Shown one piece after another: positions 15,325-23,650 of a stretch of DNA of 64,000 bases. A model generated the notes under the pieces. It had not been told where the DNA came from, ran no database searches, and worked only from the letters and a program-made list of their open reading frames with translations. The translations under genes and the position numbers were made by a program. The first letter of the stretch is position 1, and each line of letters begins with the position of its first letter. The DNA is taken from positions 2,125,501-2,189,500 of the forward strand of contig AP017991.1 in assembly GCA_003609755.1 (NCBI GenBank), given 5' to 3'. The stretch comes from Planktothrix agardhii NIES-204 (GTDB taxonomy: Bacteria; Cyanobacteriota; Cyanobacteriia; Cyanobacteriales; Microcoleaceae).

Positions 15325-17802
15325 TCATACTAATCTTTTTAGAGTTTCGATCAAAACTTCTTGATTGAAAGACGCTTTAGTAATATAGGCATTTGCCCCA
15401 ACTTCTGCACCTTTGCGTTTATCTTCATCGGAAGCTAGAGAAGTCACTAGAATAATCGGTAGTTCACTATAGTCCCGATTTTGTCGAATTTTAGTGACTA
15501 AACTTAACCCATCCAAATTAGGCATCTGGATATCAGAAACCACCGCATCAAAGGAACGAGTGCCGAGTTTATTAAACCCATCTAATCCATCCACCGCCGT
15601 CACAACTTCATAACCCGCGGCTTCTAAAATTCGTTTTTCTTGAGTCCGAGTGGTGATTGAATCTTCTACTAATAAAATCACCGGTTTAACAGAGAAATTA
15701 TCCTGAACCTTTAAAGCAGATCGGACGATGGGGGAACTGATCACACCCGCTTGTTTACGAATGGATTTAATTAAGTCTTGAGGACTTAAAATAATACAGA
15801 CTTCCCCCGTTCCTAAAATCGTGGCTCCCGCCACATTTCTGACCCGTTTTAATAGTTGGCTTTGGGGTTTTAAGACCACATCCTGCTCATCAACTAAAGC
15901 ATCAACAAACAATCCTAATTTTTCTTCTCCCACTTTTAGAATAATGCAGGGTGAAGCCACATCCATTGTGGGAGAACTGGGATTTTTTTGGATCAAGGAT
16001 GGGGAAAGGGAAAAACGAGATTTGGACTCTTGAGAAATTGTAGATTCCGGTTCAAACTGAGAAGAAGTCCACCGAATTTCCAATAAATCAGCTAGTTGAG
16101 CTACGGAAATCGGTTGGTCTTCAAAAACAATCGTTTCTCGGCCTTCAATCGCAAAAATTTCATTAACTTGAACCAGCTTTGTCATTTGGACAAATTCGAC
16201 GGGAACGGCATAGGAAATCCCCTGAACCGATACAATTAAAACATGGGCTGTTGCTAAGGTAGTTCCCAATTGAATCCGAAATACACTACCCTTTCTTGGG
16301 GAAGATTCGACTTGAATAATGCCTTTTAAACGTTCTACATTGGTTCGTACCACATCCATTCCCACACCCCGTCCCGATACTTCGGTGACGACTGTTCGGG
16401 TGGTAAAACCAGGAGCAAAAATTAAACTATGAATTTGTTGTGGAGTCATTCCCAATAATTCTTCCGGTTGACAAATTCCCCGTTTTAAAGCAGTTTGTTT
16501 GATTTTTTCGATATCTAATCCCCAACCATCATCACAAACTTCTAACACAATATGGGTCGCCGTTTGATAACCGCGTAACTCAATTTTTGCGATCGCTGGC
16601 TTACCTAATTTTTGCCGTTCTTCTGGAGTTTCAATCCCATGATCAATCGCATTTCTTAAAATGTGCATCAAAGGATCTTTCATTTCTTCTAAAATCCGTT
16701 TATCCGCACGGGTTTCTCCACCAGAAATCACTAATTCAATTTCTTTTCTCTGCTGCCGCGCTAAATCCCGTACCATGCGAGGAAACAAATTAAAAATAGT
16801 TGATAGGGGTAATAAACGTAAGGTTCTGATCCCATCTTCAAGTTCATCACTAATAATATCTAAACGGGCAATATCTTCAGAAAAAGTATTTCTAAGTTGA
16901 TTAATTAAAGATCCCAACTGTTCTAAACGTTCCGTACTACGATGATAATAATTTTGCAGTTGCCCGATTGTTCCCTTTTCAGAACTATAACGATTGAGGT
17001 TATTTTCTAAGTCATGAACCACAAACCGATTCACAAAGGCATCTCGACTCCATTCTTCCCATAAACTCACCAGGTCTTCAATTTCATTTAACCGATGGGC
17101 AATCCGAATTTTTGTTACCGTTAATTCTCCCGTTTGAGTCATTAACCCATCTAAATTACGAGTCGGGACTCGAATGGTTTCAATTTTATAAGTAGAGTCG
17201 CGACTGGCCGTTACTGGAGGCATCGTAGCATTCATCGGTTCAGCCACGGTCATTACTAGAATAGGGGTTTCATCCGGTGCGACATCGGGCAAAGGAACTG
17301 AGTCAATAATCGGCTCCTCGATTTCGCTCGGTTCCTCTTGACTTTCAAACTCTACTACATCAGGGGGAGGCGGTTCAGAATTCACCGTCGGTATAGCTGA
17401 AATTGCATCCGTCGGTGTTTCGGGTTTAGCCCCCATCAGATAGGCTAAACTATGAAAAGCATTAATCTCACAGGGTTCTCCGGTAACCGCAGCATAAACT
17501 AACTGACGAATCGCATCAATCCCATAGGAAATTCGATCCACTAAATCAGCCGTGAGGGTGGTTTCCTGACGTTTCAACCCCCCTAATAAATGTTCAATTT
17601 GATGGGATAAGGTGGCAACATCTTTGACCCCTAACATTCCCGCATCTCCTTTCAGGCTATGGGCTTCTCGCAATAATTCTTCTATTTTTGTCGCATCATT
17701 GGGATTTTTTTCCAGATATAATAATCCTTCATCTAAATTCTGCAAATGTTCTTCACTAGCAGTTTTAAAAACTTCCCGTAGTTCATCATCTTCAATCATC
17801 AT
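15325..17802 (-). CDS. cheA: CheA-type hybrid histidine kinase with C-terminal receiver
   Basis: An 825-residue protein with CheA order. HPt is at 1-105 with H48 in EAHSLKGDAGMLG. An acidic, proline-rich linker (about 130-200) stands in place of a recognisable P2. A dimerisation segment leads to the HATPase (N-box HILRNAIDHG, G1 DDGWGLD, G2 GRGVGMDVV). Next come a CheW-like regulatory domain (AHVLIVSVQGISYAVPVEF; VDALVDEQDVVLKP) and a receiver (VILLVEDSITTR; DAVVSDIQMPNLDG; ITKASF). The fused receiver probably serves as sink or output because no free CheY is encoded in this cluster. It sits 39 nt after an mcp gene. The start may be either of two consecutive ATGs. Confidence 0.95.
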   Translation of the reverse strand: MMIEDDELREVFKTASEEHLQNLDEGLLYLEKNPNDATKIEELLREAHSLKGDAGMLGVKDVATLSHQIEHLLGGLKRQETTLTADLVDRISYGIDAIRQLVYAAVTGEPCEINAFHSLAYLMGAKPETPTDAISAIPTVNSEPPPPDVVEFESQEEPSEIEEPIIDSVPLPDVAPDETPILVMTVAEPMNATMPPVTASRDSTYKIETIRVPTRNLDGLMTQTGELTVTKIRIAHRLNEIEDLVSLWEEWSRDAFVNRFVVHDLENNLNRYSSEKGTIGQLQNYYHRSTERLEQLGSLINQLRNTFSEDIARLDIISDELEDGIRTLRLLPLSTIFNLFPRMVRDLARQQRKEIELVISGGETRADKRILEEMKDPLMHILRNAIDHGIETPEERQKLGKPAIAKIELRGYQTATHIVLEVCDDGWGLDIEKIKQTALKRGICQPEELLGMTPQQIHSLIFAPGFTTRTVVTEVSGRGVGMDVVRTNVERLKGIIQVESSPRKGSVFRIQLGTTLATAHVLIVSVQGISYAVPVEFVQMTKLVQVNEIFAIEGRETIVFEDQPISVAQLADLLEIRWTSSQFEPESTISQESKSRFSLSPSLIQKNPSSPTMDVASPCIILKVGEEKLGLFVDALVDEQDVVLKPQSQLLKRVRNVAGATILGTGEVCIILSPQDLIKSIRKQAGVISSPIVRSALKVQDNFSVKPVILLVEDSITTRTQEKRILEAAGYEVVTAVDGLDGFNKLGTRSFDAVVSDIQMPNLDGLSLVTKIRQNRDYSELPIILVTSLASDEDKRKGAEVGANAYITKASFNQEVLIETLKRLV

Positions 17803-17841
17803 AAGTCTTTGATCCTGTCAATGTAATTCAATTTTGAACGA

Positions 17842-19248
17842 TTAAACCAGAGTTTGCAGATTTTTGGCGGTTTCATTTAACTTTTGAACTCCCTGTTTGG
17901 TTTGGTTAATGCTGGTCGCCATTTCTGTGGAAACAAAATTTAAGTTATTCATGGCATCAACAACTTGTTCAACCGCAATAGATTGTTGTTGGGTATTTAG
18001 GGAAATTTGCTGCAAATTAATAGCGACATCATTAATTGCATGAACAATATCTTCAACGGATTTCGAGCCCTCCTCTGTCACCCTAATAGTTAAATTAGTC
18101 GCCGTTTGAATATCCGTAACAATTGAACTAATTTTTTCGGCTGATTTACGACTTTGATCTGCTAGTTTACGAATTTCAGATGCCACCACCCCAAATCCCT
18201 TCCCACTGTCTCCGGCTCTAGCAGCTTCTACAGAAGCATTTAAGGCTAACATATTTGTTTGACTTGCCAAATCCGTGACCACATTTGTAATACTATAAAT
18301 TTTTCCTAAATGTTCACTTAAACGCATAATTTGCTGTTGTAATTGTTCCATTTTTATTTTCAAACTGAAACTATTACCCGTTTCAACAGATAATTTTTGA
18401 TAACCACCCGCTAAGAGTAAAACTTGATTAGCTCCGGTGGCGGCTGTTGATGCTTGTTCGGCAGATTGGCGACTTGATGCACCCAATTCATCCATACTAG
18501 CTGTAGTTTCATTCACTGAACTTGCTTGCTGAACAGTGACTCGTTCTTGAGATTCCATAATATTAACTAATTCTTGGGAGGCTTGCAAAATTTGGGATGC
18601 TTCTTGATTAATTCGCTTGAAGATGAGAGTAATGAGGCTAATTCCCAATAAAATTGAACAAAATATAGTTGCTCCTGTTCCGATCCAAACCGTATTAATC
18701 AGGTGATCTAAAGCATCATTTTGCCGTTGATGGTACGCCTCTACTTGTTGAGTTTCCAAGGCGATAAATTTTTGAGTTTTCTCTAAAACCGTTGTTGATA
18801 ATTCCGTACCTTTTCCTTGCTTCCAAATCTCTAGGGCTTGGTCAACTTTATTATCATTAATTAATTTGAATAATGCCGAATAGTATTGTTCTAATTGGTC
18901 TACCGATCCAGTTAAACTATCTAAATCTTGAATCACTTCACGATTGGTAATCAGTGTTTTCACATCTACCAATGCTTCTCGATAAAGAGATTCAGAAGTT
19001 TTATACAACTCACGGGACTGAGGATTTTTAACTAAAATATATCCCTGGGCAGCAATCGTTAAGTCTTTCGTGGCTAAAGCCAAGTTATTAATAGCTTGCA
19101 TAGCATCACCGGATGTTTGGACTTCTAGGGTTGTTCTCCGAACTTTTTCGACATTGGAGGATACAATTCCAGCTACTAATAAAGAAAGCAAAATTGGAAT
19201 TAAATAACCCGCAATAATCCAGTACCTTAAACCATTGATTTTTAACAT
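17842..19248 (-). CDS. Methyl-accepting chemotaxis protein (second receptor), no visible HAMP
   Basis: A 468-residue receptor with TM1 at about 8-28 ([19 protein letters not shown]), a periplasmic helical region of about 150 residues resembling four-helix-bundle sensors, and TM2 at about 187-210 ([20 protein letters not shown]). The cytoplasmic part passes straight from TM2 into the coiled coil, with no recognisable HAMP domain. The signalling tip is well conserved: [20 protein letters not shown], then [20 protein letters not shown]. Candidate methylation helices ([17 protein letters not shown]) lie N-terminal to it. It is 20 nt downstream of the first receptor and 39 nt before cheA. Ligand unknown. 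Confidence 0.93.
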   Translation of the reverse strand: MLKINGLRYWIIAGYLIPILLSLLVAGIVSSNVEKVRRTTLEVQTSGDAMQAINNLALATKDLTIAAQGYILVKNPQSRELYKTSESLYREALVDVKTLITNREVIQDLDSLTGSVDQLEQYYSALFKLINDNKVDQALEIWKQGKGTELSTTVLEKTQKFIALETQQVEAYHQRQNDALDHLINTVWIGTGATIFCSILLGISLITLIFKRINQEASQILQASQELVNIMESQERVTVQQASSVNETTASMDELGASSRQSAEQASTAATGANQVLLLAGGYQKLSVETGNSFSLKIKMEQLQQQIMRLSEHLGKIYSITNVVTDLASQTNMLALNASVEAARAGDSGKGFGVVASEIRKLADQSRKSAEKISSIVTDIQTATNLTIRVTEEGSKSVEDIVHAINDVAINLQQISLNTQQQSIAVEQVVDAMNNLNFVSTEMATSINQTKQGVQKLNETAKNLQTLV

Positions 19249-19268
19249 ATTCCGGTGATATTACTATA

Positions 19269-20714
19269 TTAAACAATTGAGTTTAGATTTAACGCGACTT
19301 CATTCAATTTTTCCATTCCTATTTTAGCTTGATTTAATCCATTAGCGGTTTCTCCAACCCCCTGACTTAAAACATTCATCGCCTCTAAAACCTGTCCAAT
19401 GGCGATCGCTTGTTGCTTAACATTAAGGGAAATTTGCTGATTATTCAAGACCACATTATTCACCGCTTCCGCAACCACAGCAAAAGTATCTGCGGTTTCC
19501 CGGGTGAGTTCTGCATTAGATATAACAGTTTTTGTCCCTTCTTCCGTTGCCATTACCGTTGAATTAATTGAAGTTAAAATATCAGCAACCAGGGTATTAA
19601 TTCTGAAGGCAGATTTTTTACTTTCATCCGCTAATTTTCTGATTTCCGTGGCGACAACTGCAAATCCTTTGCCATGTTCTCCGGCTCTAACTGCTTCCAC
19701 AGCAGCATTCAGAGCTAACATATTGGTTTGATTTGCTAAATCACTGACCAATTCAGAAATATTCCCAATTTGGTTTGTTTGTTCACTTAAACGAATAATT
19801 TGTTGGGCAATCACTTCAACTTTTTGTTGAAGATTTTCCATCCCTTCTAAGGTACTATTGACCGCTTGTTTTCCCCCTTCTGTTAATCCTAAAACCTGTC
19901 TAGCTTGATATGTAGCTGACTCGGCTTGTTCCGCCGTTGACCCAGAGGAAGCACTCAATTCATCCATAGTTGTTGTAGTTTCATGAACAGAACTCGCTTG
20001 TTGATTTGCTGTTCGTTCTTGTTCTGCAAGGGTAGCAGCAATTTCGGTGGAAGAAGTGGCGATAACTTGTGTGGCTTGATGAATGGTTCCACCAATATTA
20101 ACCGCAATTAATAGGGCAATAATAATCACCGTAACCAAAATTAGCAAAGCTCCAAACACGAGCGTTGTTAATAATCCGTTCAATGATTCTTTTGCTTTAG
20201 TTGTTTCCTGAGTTAAAAGACTAGCTTCTGTTGTCGAAAATTCATCGCTAATTCGATCAAAATCGATCACATATTGAGTTGCAATGCGAGCTTTTTCAAT
20301 GGCTTCAGATAATTTTCCTCGATTGACTAGGATAAAAACTTGTTGTGCCATTTGATCATATTCATTCACTAAGTTATCAAGTTTTTGTAACCGTTGTTTT
20401 TGCTCTGGACGATAAACCAAGGATTCCAATGTTTTAGCCGCTTCCCGATAAAGAACTAAACCGGAATTATATTCCGTTAAAAAATCTTGATTTTTTAGAG
20501 CTAAATATCCCCTTAAACTCCGAACCATCCCTTGAGCACCACGTTCCATAACATTGACTTTTAAAATTACCTCTTGAACCCTTTCTGCCTCTTTGAAAGT
20601 ATTAGATACTTGATTAATATTGCTATAAACCAATGCGGTTAATCCCATAAATAAAAACACGGGTATGCTATATCCTAAGAGTAACCTCTCTCTTAATTTG
20701 AAATTGTTAAACAT
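19269..20714 (-). CDS. Methyl-accepting chemotaxis protein (first receptor), no visible HAMP
   Basis: A 481-residue receptor paralogous to its neighbour. TM1 is about 12-32 (LLLGYSIPVFLFMGLTALVY). An all-helical periplasmic sensor region spans about 35-180, and TM2 is about 183-207 (TTLVFGALLILVTVIIIALL). After TM2 comes TIHQATQVIATSSTEIAATL and then the methylation helix (SSVHETTTTMDELSASS), leaving no room for a normal 50-residue HAMP. The hairpin tip [20 protein letters not shown] has VRA where most family members have ARA. Cytoplasmic length is short. It is probably co-transcribed with cheW upstream (51-nt gap) and the second receptor downstream. Confidence 0.93.
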   Translation of the reverse strand: MFNNFKLRERLLLGYSIPVFLFMGLTALVYSNINQVSNTFKEAERVQEVILKVNVMERGAQGMVRSLRGYLALKNQDFLTEYNSGLVLYREAAKTLESLVYRPEQKQRLQKLDNLVNEYDQMAQQVFILVNRGKLSEAIEKARIATQYVIDFDRISDEFSTTEASLLTQETTKAKESLNGLLTTLVFGALLILVTVIIIALLIAVNIGGTIHQATQVIATSSTEIAATLAEQERTANQQASSVHETTTTMDELSASSGSTAEQAESATYQARQVLGLTEGGKQAVNSTLEGMENLQQKVEVIAQQIIRLSEQTNQIGNISELVSDLANQTNMLALNAAVEAVRAGEHGKGFAVVATEIRKLADESKKSAFRINTLVADILTSINSTVMATEEGTKTVISNAELTRETADTFAVVAEAVNNVVLNNQQISLNVKQQAIAIGQVLEAMNVLSQGVGETANGLNQAKIGMEKLNEVALNLNSIV

Positions 20715-20765
20715 ATAATTTTTGATGGTTGATTACAAAATTCATGAAATCTATCTTACCTGGGA

Positions 20766-21848
20766 TTAAACCTCTTGATCAACAAATAATTCTCCTTGAG
20801 TCATAATTTTTGCCACATTCAGAATGCTCATCATTTTGTCTTGATAAAAAGCTGTCCCCTGTAAGTATTCATCCTGTTTGAGATGAACCGCGGTAGGAAT
20901 AGTTTTAATCTCGGATTCTTTTAAGTATATTACATCAAAAATTGCTTCTACAATGATTCCGGCAACAATATCATTAATTTTAACAATCATAGCCTTAGAT
21001 AATACTTGAGAGGCTTGTAAAGGTAAATTCACGAGGCTCCGAATATTCACTAAAGTTAATATTTCCCCGCGTAAATTCATATTTCCAACAATATGGGGAG
21101 GAGTACAAGGAATCGGTGTAATATTATGAATGTCTGTAAATTCTCGGATAATTTCTAGGTTAACCCCGAAATATTCTCCATTTAAACTGATCACAGCCAA
21201 AGCAACTAACCCAGTAAAATCTTGGTTATCAATGGAACATCTTAAATTTTTAGCTCGTTCTTGAAAAATTATCCGTTCTTCTGGGGTTGCATCGGGAGAG
21301 AAAATATAATTTTGTACTTTCTGGTGGGTGTGTTGTTTGGAGGACTCTCCTTGGAGATGGGGTTGATGATTTTCGAGATTTATTCTCTCTAAATTAAAAT
21401 CTGGGAGAGAGTGACTAATATATTGAATCAGGGTTTCTGGATTTAAAATCATGACCAAATGTTCATCAACTTGAGCCACACCTTGAAGATAATAGGAAGG
21501 GTGAACCTGATTAAATTCCTGTTGAAATTTATAAGCTAATTCAGTTTTAATGGCATCGCTAGTAATCATTTTCACTTCAGAAACTTGAGTGACAATAATT
21601 CCTAATCTAATGTTATTAAATCTTAAAATAATTACGCTATCTGATACAGTATAATTCGGCTCAGGATACCCTAATCGAATAGTTAAATCAATGATGGGAA
21701 GTAACTCTCCCCGCAAATTAATTAAACCCACTAAATCAGCAGGGGCGGCGGGAATTGGTGTTAATTCGGGCAGGAAAAAAATTTCTTCAACTACAGAAGC
21801 CATAATTGCATAACACATCGACTTCAGTGTAAAAATTAAATAAGCCAT
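20766..21848 (-). CDS. Tandem-domain CheW scaffold protein
   Basis: A 360-residue protein built of two CheW domains. The first is residues 1-130 (YLIFTLKSMCYAIMASVVEE, PADLVGLINLRGELLPIIDL). The second is about 210-350 (VISLNGEYFGVNLEIIREF, PPHIVGNMNLRGEILTLVN). They are joined by a charged linker with PDATPEERIIFQERAKNLR. Both retain the NLRGE core. CheW couples receptors to CheA; a tandem form could bridge two signalling arrays or give altered stoichiometry, which is inference. The start at MAYLIF fits a CheW beta-1 strand, so the upstream ATG is kept. The gene is preceded by a dispersed repeat that separates it from cheR. Confidence 0.9.
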   Translation of the reverse strand: MAYLIFTLKSMCYAIMASVVEEIFFLPELTPIPAAPADLVGLINLRGELLPIIDLTIRLGYPEPNYTVSDSVIILRFNNIRLGIIVTQVSEVKMITSDAIKTELAYKFQQEFNQVHPSYYLQGVAQVDEHLVMILNPETLIQYISHSLPDFNLERINLENHQPHLQGESSKQHTHQKVQNYIFSPDATPEERIIFQERAKNLRCSIDNQDFTGLVALAVISLNGEYFGVNLEIIREFTDIHNITPIPCTPPHIVGNMNLRGEILTLVNIRSLVNLPLQASQVLSKAMIVKINDIVAGIIVEAIFDVIYLKESEIKTIPTAVHLKQDEYLQGTAFYQDKMMSILNVAKIMTQGELFVDQEV

Positions 21849-21850
21849 AA

Positions 21851-21910
21851 TTCAGTTATCAGTAAACAGTAAACAGCCAATAGTCAACAGTCAATAGTCA
21901 ACAGTCAATA
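21851..21910. repeat. CAGTTATCAGT/CAACAGTCAATAG-type dispersed repeat (cheR-cheW junction)
   Basis: A direct-repeat cluster of TCAGTTATCAGTAAACAGT followed by multiple CAACAGTCAATAGT units lies between cheR and cheW. The repeat overlaps the 3' end of cheR, whose final codons (AIDC, stop) are made of the repeat unit read on the minus strand. It belongs to the same family seen repeatedly in the ribosomal superoperon. Confidence 0.75.
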
Positions 21911-23463
21911 GCTAAATGTTTATTTTCTAAAAAAACAATTAAATCTTGAGCCGTAACTCCTTCTAAATGTTCAATCCCCATGGTCGGAGGTAAGGATTTG
22001 AGGAGAGCTAAAGCGTTACCATACATTTTAGCTGATCGGGTATTATCTCCTTCCCGTTCATAAATCGATGCGAGTTCCAGATAGGCTGGAATGGAGGAGG
22101 GAAGCAGATAAATAATTCTTTTGGATAATAACTTTGCTCCAACTAAATCCTCCTGTTCTTGAGCGATATGCAAGAGTAAATAATAAGGTAATATAGATAA
22201 AGAATCTATTTCAATCGCTTTTTTACAGTAAGATATAGCTTGTTCATATTTTCCTAAATTTGCCCATGCTTGTGCCAATAAATAATAAGCATCAAATTTA
22301 GTTTCGGATTTTAGGTGGCGATTTTCATTTCTTTCTTTTTTTTCTGTGATGGTCAAATCCAGATTTTTTACATAATAGTTATAAGTTTGAAGAAATTGTT
22401 CAGCTTTTTGAATGGCGGCTGAATACTGTTTATTTTTAAAATATCTTTTTGCTTCTTCTAGGCTTTTTTGAGATAACTTTAAATTTTCAGCTTGATGATT
22501 CGCAACCTGGTTGGTTTTAGGGTATGGCTCCTGATATTTCTGGGAAGAATATAATAGATTATTCCAACAATTATCTATATTAATAATTGATTTTTTGGTA
22601 ATAGTCAAGGGTTCTTTCAATAAATCAATAGGTCGTTGATAAATCATGGATTCAGGATGAATTTTTGCTTGAAATTTTTCAATATTTTCTATACCTTGTA
22701 ATTCAGCATGACCTGTAATTAAATAACCTCTTGGTTTTAAAACATTAAAAAACTTATAAATTACTTGATTAATATAGTCTTTTTCAAAATAAACAAAAAC
22801 ATTCCGACAAATAATTAAATCCACATCTTGAATCGGGTTATAATTAGGATGACAATAGGAATCTTTAACTAAATTCAAATTAAAAAATTTAACAGAATTC
22901 TGAGTCAACGAATTGATTTTCCAATCTTCTCCTTGTTGCATAAAGTATCTATTTCTCAGTTCTAAGTCAACCATACGGAAAGACCAAGCGGTGTATAAGC
23001 CTTGAGTGGCTTTTTTTAAGGCTTCCTCATTCACATCAGTTCCTAGAATCTGAAGATTCCAACTTCCCCAGTCTGGGATTAACTGTTGAAGTAAAATAGA
23101 CAGGGTATAGGGTTCTTCCCCCGTCGAACAACCCGCACTCCAAAGAGTTAAACTTTTGGTGTCTTGCCGCGATGCAATTAAATCTGGTAAAACTACAGTT
23201 CGTAAGAGATTAATTTGACCTTGATCTCTAAAAAAATAACTTTCAATGGTTGTAATTAAAGGAATTAATTGTTTCCATTCCTCTCGACTTTGGGAACTAT
23301 CGGTACTTAATAAATCTAAATAAAATTGAGGATGAGGCAGTTTTAAAGATTTAACTCTGATCTTTATTTTTTCAGCCAGTACACCGTAGTCCTGCAAACG
23401 AATAAATAACCCGGTTTGACTTGTAATCAGCTTAATAAAAAGTTCGATTAGTGCTGGTTCCAT
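21898..23463 (-). CDS. cheR: CheR chemotaxis methyltransferase fused to TPR repeats
   Basis: A 521-residue protein. The N-terminal helical CheR domain (1-80) and the SAM-dependent methyltransferase domain (80-275) carry WSAGCSTGEEPYTL, ILGTDVNEEALKKA and LIICRNVFVYFEKD, as in active CheR enzymes. A variable linker follows. A TPR region (about 330-500) has repeats such as YLLAQAWANLGKYEQAISYCKKA; TPR-CheR fusions occur in alternative chemosensory systems such as Frz and Wsp and provide protein interaction. It should methylate the glutamates of the two downstream receptors. The last residues (LAIDC) are encoded by a dispersed repeat, so the original C-terminus was probably replaced. It is the first gene of the che operon. 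Confidence 0.93.
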   Translation of the reverse strand: MEPALIELFIKLITSQTGLFIRLQDYGVLAEKIKIRVKSLKLPHPQFYLDLLSTDSSQSREEWKQLIPLITTIESYFFRDQGQINLLRTVVLPDLIASRQDTKSLTLWSAGCSTGEEPYTLSILLQQLIPDWGSWNLQILGTDVNEEALKKATQGLYTAWSFRMVDLELRNRYFMQQGEDWKINSLTQNSVKFFNLNLVKDSYCHPNYNPIQDVDLIICRNVFVYFEKDYINQVIYKFFNVLKPRGYLITGHAELQGIENIEKFQAKIHPESMIYQRPIDLLKEPLTITKKSIINIDNCWNNLLYSSQKYQEPYPKTNQVANHQAENLKLSQKSLEEAKRYFKNKQYSAAIQKAEQFLQTYNYYVKNLDLTITEKKERNENRHLKSETKFDAYYLLAQAWANLGKYEQAISYCKKAIEIDSLSILPYYLLLHIAQEQEDLVGAKLLSKRIIYLLPSSIPAYLELASIYEREGDNTRSAKMYGNALALLKSLPPTMGIEHLEGVTAQDLIVFLENKHLAIDC

Positions 23464-23470
23464 ATAATAA

Positions 23471-23648
23471 TCAGTTATCAGTTAACAGTCATCAGTTATC
23501 AGTTTAAGAGTTAATCAAAATCAGTCATCGGTTAACAGTCATCAGTTATCCGTTCAAGAGTTATCAGTTATTAACTAATAACTGCCAACTAATAACTGCC
23601 AACTAATAACTGTTAACTGATGACTGATGACTGATGACTGATGACTGA
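23471..23648. repeat. Long dispersed inverted-repeat block between Ycf45-like gene and cheR
   Basis: About 180 nt made almost wholly of the units CAGTTATCAGTTAACAGTCATCAGT on the left and TAATAACTGCCAACTAATAACTG...ACTGATGACTGATGACTGA on the right, with TTCAAGAGTTATCAGTTATTAAC in the middle. The two halves are complementary, so the transcript can fold into a long hairpin. It separates the Ycf45-like gene from the che operon and leaves no room for a conventional promoter, unless one lies inside the repeat. Confidence 0.85.
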
Positions 23649-23650
23649 GT

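Noticed and set aside
23471-23648. Possible CRISPR array because of closely spaced repeated units
   Set aside because: The units are short, variable, overlapping and arranged as two complementary arms; there are no constant-length spacers and no cas genes.
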